Below, piece by piece: positions 1-5,064 of a stretch of 5,064 nucleotides of DNA. The position numbers were made by a program, and so were the translations under genes. The notes beneath the pieces were generated by a model. The model was not told the DNA's origin. It did not search any database and saw only the letters and a list, made by a program, of their open reading frames with translations. Every line of letters begins with the position of its first letter. Position 1 is the stretch's first letter. The DNA comes from JABMPO01 sp964539785 (GTDB taxonomy: Bacteria > Fidelibacterota > Marinisomatia > Marinisomatales > TCS56), in contig CAZIJQ010000092.1 of assembly GCA_964539785.1 (NCBI GenBank), forward strand, positions 1 to 5,064, read 5' to 3'.

Positions 1-2006
1 ACCGCGACTGTATTGTCATCAACTATAAATGCATTTTTTGCCCGAGAATTCTCCAATGGATCAACATTAGCACCAACCCAATTATCCTGATGATCGTAGG
101 CACAGACCGCATACCAGTATTCATAACCATTTATCACACTGTTATCCACAAAAGAATATCGTAAACCTGAATCCGTTCCAAGATTGTAGTAAGCCAGAGG
201 ATCCACCATCGTGTGTGCGCCGGATGTGTTTATATTTACATATTTAATATTAGATGTATCAAGGATTACTTCAGATCCACCTGATACGGCAAATACAAGC
301 GTATCGAAATTAGCAGCCAGAACATCTTCCATATCAATTACCGACGCGATAGAACCTTCCAAATAACTACCGTCCTTCAGTAACACCACGTCACGCCGTT
401 TATCGAAAATACTTAGTGGTTGATAGATATCAGTGGGATTTCCATTGATATCGGTGATCACATTCCCCCAGGTTTTTCCACGGTCAGTACTGCGATAAAT
501 GCGATAACCTTCGAAGGCCACATGTCCCGTAACCGGATCAGCCTTAACCTCAGTAGAGTCTGCATCCCAGAACAATGTTACCTTTCCATTATCGGTAACT
601 GCATATACATTCGGCTTGGGTAAAGGCGGTTTGGGTGTTGAGCAATTGTTGTTGTATAACGACTGGAATACTTTCGCATTCCTGATCAGATCCTCTTCAT
701 CGATACCCATAAAATCGGCAAATGTGAAGATTACCTGTTCACCGGGAGCCAGGTCCATGGGTCCCGAGGCAATTACCCAGGTAATATCTGGGCCATAGGA
801 ATATGGTTTTTGCTCAATATCCGCAGCGGCAGGTGTAATATTATGGGGTGTTTGAATTCCTGATTTCAACTGCTCATTATAAGCTTGAGCATCATTCTGG
901 GCATCCTGGCTGTATTCGTAACTGTATACCGAAGAAACATCATAACTGGTTCGGTTTCCATCATTAGCGATTTTTGTGCATTCCAGAAATTTCAGACCAA
1001 TCCAGCCTATGCCGGAAGATTTAAAACCTTCTGACCGATCATCGCCATCCCAGACCATAGCAAAGTTTTCCAGAAGATGAGCATCGGTCGTATCGGATAA
1101 TTTTTCGGACATATGAGGGTCATCTGCTTCAACAAACAGGGCGTAGTCATCAGTCCACTCGGCTCCACCCTGTTCCGGAGTGTCGGGATCACCTGATACA
1201 CCCATGTAAAGATCCTTGAGAGTATCAACACCTACATTGGTCATCAACTGTATGAAAACCAATCCATCATTCCCAAAAGTTGAGGCGTAATTCAAAACCC
1301 ATACATCAAAACGAACATTAAGCGGTCCGACACCATTACTCTCAAATGTATTACCTTCATCGGGATCATTGTCCGTCACTACAAAATAAGCCTCCCGGTC
1401 GGCCTGGATTCCCAGGCCACAAGGTGCATCAGGGAACCCATCGCCTAAATCCGGCTCTATACCAGGAAAGGATTGTCCCGTAATGGCATCGGTGTAGGTG
1501 CCTGAGGGATCCAATTCGATTGGCCAGAGAGCTGGCCATGATTCGGGCTTATCACTGAAAGCGATCCCAATATTGGCTTCAGTATCCACAAACCCCGCAT
1601 CGTACCCTGGAAGAGGTTCAAATTCCTCTTCACTGTCGCGCATGGTGCCACGAACACCCACAGCAACTGAAGGTTGTCCATTGATCAGTGCCCCTACGAT
1701 TGGCGACATTGTCCAGTAATAGGTACAACAACCGTCCTTCTGCATGCTCCCGGCTGGGAATTCATGGTTCAAGCCCCAGCGATCATAGCCCAGTGTAGCG
1801 GCGTTGGACAGGCGCAGTACCATATTACCCACATCGAGCACACTTCGCTTGCGATCACCAAAACCTTTAGTTTTGCCTAATGTTGGCGGTTCTTGCTCTT
1901 TCTGTGGCGCAACATATTTATTATAATATTCCTGTTTCGACAGATTCCCGTAATCTTCGCCAATCAGTAACCCGGCTAGCAATGCAAATATAAGTATCCG
2001 TTTCAT
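1..2006 (-). CDS. Exported beta-rich protein with fibronectin type III-like domain, 3' end cut by the window
   Basis: The frame is open from ATG 2006 (or the adjacent ATG 2009) through position 1, giving 668 visible residues and no stop. Numbering from 2006, residues 1-16 (MKRILIFALLAGLLIG) form a short signal peptide without a lipobox. Residues 17-455 are an uncharacterised beta-rich region with motifs I associate with large secreted FCB-group proteins: WGLNHEFPAGS (77-87), MSPIVGALINGQPSVAVGVRG (100-120), TLKDLYMGVSGDPD (262-275) and SGPMDLAPGE (414-423). A proline-rich linker (457-466) leads to a fibronectin type III-like domain, with VTLFWDADS (476-484), FEGYRIYRSTDRGKTWG (498-514) and GYEYWYAVCAYD ending at 638. 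This domain appears interrupted at 536-601. Six cysteines are visible, two adjacent (93-94). No catalytic motif is recognised. The protein is probably periplasmic or surface/secreted. A type IX sorting domain could lie beyond the edge but is not seen. Overlap with the receptor gene points to joint function. Confidence 0.88.
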   Translation of the reverse strand, partial: MKRILIFALLAGLLIGEDYGNLSKQEYYNKYVAPQKEQEPPTLGKTKGFGDRKRSVLDVGNMVLRLSNAATLGYDRWGLNHEFPAGSMQKDGCCTYYWTMSPIVGALINGQPSVAVGVRGTMRDSEEEFEPLPGYDAGFVDTEANIGIAFSDKPESWPALWPIELDPSGTYTDAITGQSFPGIEPDLGDGFPDAPCGLGIQADREAYFVVTDNDPDEGNTFESNGVGPLNVRFDVWVLNYASTFGNDGLVFIQLMTNVGVDTLKDLYMGVSGDPDTPEQGGAEWTDDYALFVEADDPHMSEKLSDTTDAHLLENFAMVWDGDDRSEGFKSSGIGWIGLKFLECTKIANDGNRTSYDVSSVYSYEYSQDAQNDAQAYNEQLKSGIQTPHNITPAAADIEQKPYSYGPDITWVIASGPMDLAPGEQVIFTFADFMGIDEEDLIRNAKVFQSLYNNNCSTPKPPLPKPNVYAVTDNGKVTLFWDADSTEVKADPVTGHVAFEGYRIYRSTDRGKTWGNVITDINGNPTDIYQPLSIFDKRRDVVLLKDGSYLEGSIASVIDMEDVLAANFDTLVFAVSGGSEVILDTSNIKYVNINTSGAHTMVDPLAYYNLGTDSGLRYSFVDNSVINGYEYWYAVCAYDHQDNWVGANVDPLENSRAKNAFIVDDNTVA
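204..401 (-). other. Beta-rich insert within the fibronectin-like domain
   Basis: Residues about 536-601 of the second protein split what otherwise reads as one fibronectin type III-like domain. The N-terminal half ends at PLSIFD (535) and the C-terminal half resumes at DPLAYYNLGTDSG. The insert contains DVVLLKDGSYLEGSI (539-553), then LVFAVSGGSEVILDTSNIKYVNI (570-592). The pattern 'LK-[DN]-G-S-x-x-x-G-x-I ... G-x-x-V-x-L-x-x-x-x-I-x-x-[VI]' recalls small beta modules found in other FCB-group proteins, where a hydrophobic strand with K[DN]G is followed by G-x-[IV]. The boundaries are estimated from where fibronectin-like motifs stop and resume. Function is unknown. Confidence 0.5.
1959..2006 (-). 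other. Signal peptide of the second gene's product
   Basis: Residues 1-16, MKRILIFALLAGLLIG, have a basic n-region (KR) and a continuous hydrophobic core. They are followed by acidic EDYGN, which fits Sec export and cleavage near Gly16. The -3/-1 residues would be Leu/Gly rather than the ideal Ala-x-Ala, so the exact cleavage point is uncertain. There is no Cys nearby, so this is not a lipoprotein signal. Confidence 0.75.
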
Positions 2007-2018
2007 CATTTAACCCCC
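2004..2018 (-). promoter_or_regulatory. Ribosome-binding site and stop/start overlap joining the two genes
   Basis: Read on the minus strand, the junction is GGGGGTTAAATGATG. The receptor stop TGA is at 2008-2006. Two in-frame ATGs follow at 2009-2007 (ATGA overlap of 4 nt) and 2006-2004 (TGATG overlap of 1 nt). The purine run GGGGG (2018-2014) is a GGxGG-type Shine-Dalgarno match, and its Gs lie within the last receptor codons. Spacing is 7 nt to the ATG at 2006 but only 4 nt to the ATG at 2009, so 2006 is preferred. The two choices differ by one Met. The layout suggests translational coupling by terminating ribosomes, with no room for a separate promoter between the genes. Confidence 0.75.
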
Positions 2019-5000
2019 AGACTTATCCCAATTTCAATGTGGCGCGGTGGGCCATAGAATGTTGGGGCGAATTCACCAATAACTGAGACACCTGGATTTA
2101 GACTCTGATCTGCTTTTCCACTGCTGTTATAGACATTCAAAATATTCGTCCTGTCAAACAGATTAGTCACATCAGCATATAATCGAATATTGGCATATTT
2201 GGCTGCGAAGTCGTAATAGGCTTTCAGGTTGAACACAGCAGTTGGTGGCATCCGGCCAGAATTGCTTACATCAAGCGGACGACCACGTGCATCCGAAGGT
2301 GAATATGGTAATCCACTGCCCATATTTCCGATCAAATTCACACCCAAACCTTTCGGGTGCTGATAATCAAAATTGATATTCAGGGTATGAGGTTGATCCC
2401 AGGGCATGATTATAGTCTTCCGAGCCGGGTAAGTCCCATAAACCGAGGCCGAATAGGCGTCATCCCAGTGCTGATATTCATCCTGGGAGTTACCTTCAGC
2501 CCTCGAATATGTGTAGGCAATGGCCCAACTGGAGTTTTTATCCTTCAGTTTTCTCAGGGTAACCTCAATCCCCTTTGAATTCCCGTAATCCATATTTTCA
2601 AATACTGAATATTCAGTTGGATCAGCATCATAGATTACCGCAGCTATATAGTCATAGATGTCCTTGTAAAATACAGTGGCATGAATCACGTATTCATCGG
2701 TTAGCTGATCACGAATGCCAAATTCATAGGCAACAGTAGTTTCTGGCTTCAGGTTGGGGCTCCCGACCGGTGGAATGTACCAATCGCCTAAACTGTAGGG
2801 AAACGGGTACATGCTGTTGCCGAATAAACTGTTGGCTAACTGAGTTGAGGCTGCTCCAGTCTGGGCATTAATGTAATTTCCAATGTTCTCCATCTCGCTG
2901 GGGAGACCACCATAGCCATTGGAATTTGATAAGCGGAACATGTTCTGATATTCGGGATACTGGATGAAATGACCATAAGAGAAATGAAAGGCCAGTCGCT
3001 CGGTTACAGGGTAACCGACCCCAATACGTGGACTCCAGTGTTTTTTAATATCAGCTTGAGGCGCCTTAACAAATACTTCGATTCCATCGACAACATCAAT
3101 ATATCCCCAATCTGCCAGTCCCCTGATGGAATCAGGTAAATCACTATTTGTGTAGATCACATCATTAAACATATACCGCAACGGTTTATTAGGATCGGCA
3201 AAATCAGAATTCGGATTCATATAATCCCAGCGTAGTCCCAAGTTGATTATCAGGTCATTATATTCAATCTTATCCTGTAAATAGAAACTGCGCTGATCTG
3301 GTGTTTTCTTCCACACAACCCAAGCCGGAGCCGATGCAATACCGTAGGGTCCACCACCCAGATATCTGCCACGGAAATTATTCAATTCATACTGTTTTAA
3401 TTCCAGACCGGTTTTAAGCTGGTGCTGTTTATTAGCCTGCCAGGTCAGCGATCCCTGGTAAGTTTTAGTTACTGATGAATAATGGCGATAACCATACCAA
3501 TCCGATGTTGCAGTTCGAACAGTATCACCATAGGTATTGATAACCGGATAACTACCGTAAAACTCATAATTGGAAGTATTGTCATAAGCATCACCTTCCC
3601 GAAGTGGTACCGTGATACCATAACTATATGTTCCATTGTCGTCAATATCCATATATCTTTCCGTGCCAAAGGAATCCCAAATCCAATTACCATTGACATC
3701 GACTAACTCTTCACCAGCATACCATTCACCATTCTCATCGGCATCAATATATGATTCGGCGTCATTCCAGATACCATCATCATTATCGTCGGTGAATTCC
3801 TCGCCTGCATTCCAAATACCATCGCTATTAGCATCAACAAATGTTTCCGCATCTGTCCAAATCCCATTACCGTCTGTATCAGTAAACTCTTCAAAAATAT
3901 TCCAGATGCCATCATTATTGGCATCATCATACCATTCTTCGGAGAGTTCATTCCAATTCCCATCCAGGTTCAAATCCTCAAATGGTTCCGCATAATGGCT
4001 GAACCACACCCATTCCGTTCCTGGTTCAATTGCTGAGTAATCAGGATCAAAGGCCGGATTGATGGTAACCGGTTTAGCCCACATTTCATGGGTATCCTTA
4101 TCAAGATATCTTGGATTTCCTTCCCAAAATTCATTGGTAAACTGGGACATCTTCACCGTTGCAAACATATCCGCGTTAAAGGTATAGTTCAGGGTTGCAT
4201 ATAGCAAATCACTGTTGGTCCATTCCTTTTCATCATTTTGCCATACCTGCAGATAATCATAACTGAAATCCCGTTCTTCGCGGCGGAGAAAATTACCTCC
4301 AAAGGTCAGCTTCATTTTATTTATCGGGCGCAGCACCAATTTGGCGGTCAGACGCTTATCTTTGCGGAAAGTACCGCTTACCAGCAGAGCACCTTTTTTC
4401 ATTTCTTCATCGGTACCGTCATAATCGATATCGGACATGGCATATTGATCGCTGCCTTCATCAAAAATGCCATTACCGTTAACATCGACTTTTAGGACAT
4501 CCTTAGGCAAGTAGTTATCCTTAAGATATGTATCAGTGCTATACATATCGCCACTCACAAAAAATGATCCGATCGATGATAACCCCGGTATGATAGGACC
4601 ACTCAGCGTTGCTTCCATCCGATCGGTATTCCAATCATTTTTACGCAGCAACGATCCAAAACCATCAGTGGCTCCCCGTATATTCCATTCATAGTTCGGA
4701 GTACCTTCTCTGGTAACAATATTCACCACACCGCTCATCGCCTCACCATATTCGGCATTAAACGATCCGGTGATCACAGATAATTCGGAGATTCCGCCAC
4801 GGGCAACATCAGCACCCATCCCGCCTAAGATGGCATCTTCAACGAAAAAACCATCGACCATATAAGCGATTTCGCCGCTTCTTCCACCCCTTATATGGAC
4901 ACCATCGATACCAGCACCAGAATTTTCATTTTCAATAACGCCGGCCATATTAGTCAATATATCCGTATAGGAATTGACCGGCATATTGGCAATTTCTTCT

Positions 5001-5064
5001 TCAATTACAGTCATAGTTGTGGCAGTTTGATCGGGATCAATAATTGGTCTTGTCGCCTCAACTG
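2006..5064 (-). CDS. TonB-dependent outer-membrane receptor, 5' end cut by the window
   Basis: This is an outer-membrane receptor that takes up an unknown ligand using TonB/ExbBD energy. The frame is open to the window edge, giving 1018 visible residues. The first ATG (5014) is internal: 16 codons upstream read VEATRPIIDPDQTATT, the usual linker before a plug, so the signal peptide, any carboxypeptidase-regulatory-like domain and the TonB box lie outside. Numbering from Met 5014, the plug spans about 1-104, with the signatures IRGGRSGEIAYMVDG (41-55) and NAEYGEAMSGVVNIVTREG (86-104). The barrel follows to residue 1002, with YADVTNLFDRTN near the end and a last strand RHIEIGISLGVK. It ends in Lys rather than the common aromatic. 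A loop of roughly 220 residues (about 298-515) carries EF-hand-like repeats at 347-461, and a smaller acidic pair lies near 177-200. No frameshift or internal stop is seen. The family call is firm; the substrate is unknown. It is not clearly SusC-like, because no SusD partner follows. Confidence 0.95.
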   Translation of the reverse strand, partial: VEATRPIIDPDQTATTMTVIEEEIANMPVNSYTDILTNMAGVIENENSGAGIDGVHIRGGRSGEIAYMVDGFFVEDAILGGMGADVARGGISELSVITGSFNAEYGEAMSGVVNIVTREGTPNYEWNIRGATDGFGSLLRKNDWNTDRMEATLSGPIIPGLSSIGSFFVSGDMYSTDTYLKDNYLPKDVLKVDVNGNGIFDEGSDQYAMSDIDYDGTDEEMKKGALLVSGTFRKDKRLTAKLVLRPINKMKLTFGGNFLRREERDFSYDYLQVWQNDEKEWTNSDLLYATLNYTFNADMFATVKMSQFTNEFWEGNPRYLDKDTHEMWAKPVTINPAFDPDYSAIEPGTEWVWFSHYAEPFEDLNLDGNWNELSEEWYDDANNDGIWNIFEEFTDTDGNGIWTDAETFVDANSDGIWNAGEEFTDDNDDGIWNDAESYIDADENGEWYAGEELVDVNGNWIWDSFGTERYMDIDDNGTYSYGITVPLREGDAYDNTSNYEFYGSYPVINTYGDTVRTATSDWYGYRHYSSVTKTYQGSLTWQANKQHQLKTGLELKQYELNNFRGRYLGGGPYGIASAPAWVVWKKTPDQRSFYLQDKIEYNDLIINLGLRWDYMNPNSDFADPNKPLRYMFNDVIYTNSDLPDSIRGLADWGYIDVVDGIEVFVKAPQADIKKHWSPRIGVGYPVTERLAFHFSYGHFIQYPEYQNMFRLSNSNGYGGLPSEMENIGNYINAQTGAASTQLANSLFGNSMYPFPYSLGDWYIPPVGSPNLKPETTVAYEFGIRDQLTDEYVIHATVFYKDIYDYIAAVIYDADPTEYSVFENMDYGNSKGIEVTLRKLKDKNSSWAIAYTYSRAEGNSQDEYQHWDDAYSASVYGTYPARKTIIMPWDQPHTLNINFDYQHPKGLGVNLIGNMGSGLPYSPSDARGRPLDVSNSGRMPPTAVFNLKAYYDFAAKYANIRLYADVTNLFDRTNILNVYNSSGKADQSLNPGVSVIGEFAPTFYGPPRHIEIGISLGVK
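3632..3976 (-). repeat. Tandem EF-hand-like calcium-loop repeats inside the receptor
   Basis: Eight successive acidic motifs begin at receptor residues 347, 364, 379, 394, 409, 424, 439 and 456 (numbered from Met 5014). Copies 2-6 (3925-3701) have an exact 15-residue, 45-bp period and fit D-x-[ND]-x-[DN]-G-[IE]-W-x-x-x-E. That matches ligand positions 1, 3, 5 and 12 and the Gly at position 6 of a canonical 12-residue EF-hand loop, with Trp at the hydrophobic position 8. Copy 1 (17 residues) lacks the exact Glu12 spacing. Copy 7 has Trp in place of Gly6 and no Glu12. Copy 8 is only the first half. Fifteen residues per unit leaves no space for the flanking helices of a true EF-hand. Codons vary freely between copies (for example GIW as GGC ATC TGG or GGG ATT TGG), so the array is old and held at the protein level. 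Calcium binding is inferred from the motif. Confidence 0.85.
4415..4486 (-). other. Second acidic loop pair in the receptor (possible calcium sites)
   Basis: Receptor residues from Asp177 read DVNGNGIFDEGS and, 18 residues on from Asp195, DIDYDG. Both resemble the first half of an EF-hand-type loop with Asp/Asn at positions 1, 3 and 5 and Gly at 6. Neither has Glu at position 12: the first has Ser and the second has Lys (DIDYDGTDEEMK). They lie between barrel strands, shortly before the strand-like stretch ALLVSGTFRK, so this is another loop. The pair is separate from the main array and spaced differently. Binding is a motif-based inference. Confidence 0.55.

Noticed and set aside
1007..1681. 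Short minus-strand and plus-strand open frames within the exported-protein gene
   Set aside because: The long frame running from 2006 to 1 is continuous, starts with a signal peptide and carries recognisable motifs, so these are shadows.
2006..2009. SusC/SusD-type glycan uptake pair
   Set aside because: The gene after the receptor has no lipobox cysteine and no SusD-like motifs that I can recognise, so a Sus-type assignment is unsupported.
3703..3963. Minus-strand out-of-frame open frame within the repeat array
   Set aside because: It is a Met/Gly-rich periodic translation caused by the same repeats in another frame, and it lies inside a clearly real gene.
3632..3976. RTX or dockerin repeats
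   Set aside because: The period is 15 residues rather than the 9 of RTX nonapeptides. There is no paired dockerin layout of two roughly 22-residue segments separated by a linker.
3636..3995. Plus-strand open frame of 119 codons opposite the repeat array
   Set aside because: It is antisense to the 45-bp-period repeats, and its Ser/Pro-rich periodic translation is a by-product of them. No ribosome-binding site or family resemblance is seen.
5012..5014. ATG as the start of the receptor gene
   Set aside because: The frame stays open for 16 more codons to the window edge, and those codons read as the typical pre-plug linker. A start here would leave the receptor without a signal peptide.
1..5064. 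CRISPR, mobile element, tRNA or riboswitch
   Set aside because: Both genes together cover the window without a gap. No spaced direct repeats, terminal inverted repeats, transposase motifs or cloverleaf-like stretches were noticed.

Overview
This window is a piece of a minus-strand operon that is coding from end to end. It holds two genes, both cut by the window edges. Transcription runs from high to low coordinates. The first gene (5064 to 2006) encodes an outer-membrane TonB-dependent receptor. Its N-terminus lies beyond position 5064. The second gene (2006 or 2009 down to 1) encodes a large exported, beta-rich protein with a C-proximal fibronectin type III-like domain. Its C-terminus lies beyond position 1. 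No intergenic gap, promoter, terminator, RNA gene, mobile element or CRISPR array is visible.

The likely source is an uncultured Gram-negative bacterium of the Fibrobacterota-Chlorobiota-Bacteroidota (FCB) neighbourhood. By recollection of protein style, the best guess is Candidatus Marinimicrobia (SAR406) or a relative such as Calditrichota or KSB1. The reasons are the pre-plug sequence 'ATRPIIDPDQTATT', a receptor loop full of 'D-x-N-x-D-G-I-W' motifs, and a partner with the 'SGP-x-DLAPGE' and 'TLKDLYMG-x-x-x-DPD' patterns often seen in secreted, frequently type IX-sorted, proteins of these groups. This is an inference that a database search would need to confirm.

The receptor's plug domain (positions about 5014-4703) and barrel (about 4702-2009) look intact. 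Its most distinctive part is a very long predicted extracellular loop with a tandem array of EF-hand-like calcium-binding loops (3632-3976). Five consecutive copies have an exact 15-residue period. A pair of similar acidic loops occurs earlier (4415-4486). The receptor stop codon and the next gene's start overlap in ATGATG, so the two proteins are probably made together by translational coupling.

The simplest model is a two-component outer-membrane unit: a TonB-driven receptor whose surface loop may be calcium-stabilised, plus a co-produced exported protein that may act at or beyond the cell surface. The substrate cannot be deduced. The second protein is not SusD-like in any way I can see and has no lipobox. 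Its fibronectin-like domain appears to be interrupted by a small beta-rich insert (204-401).
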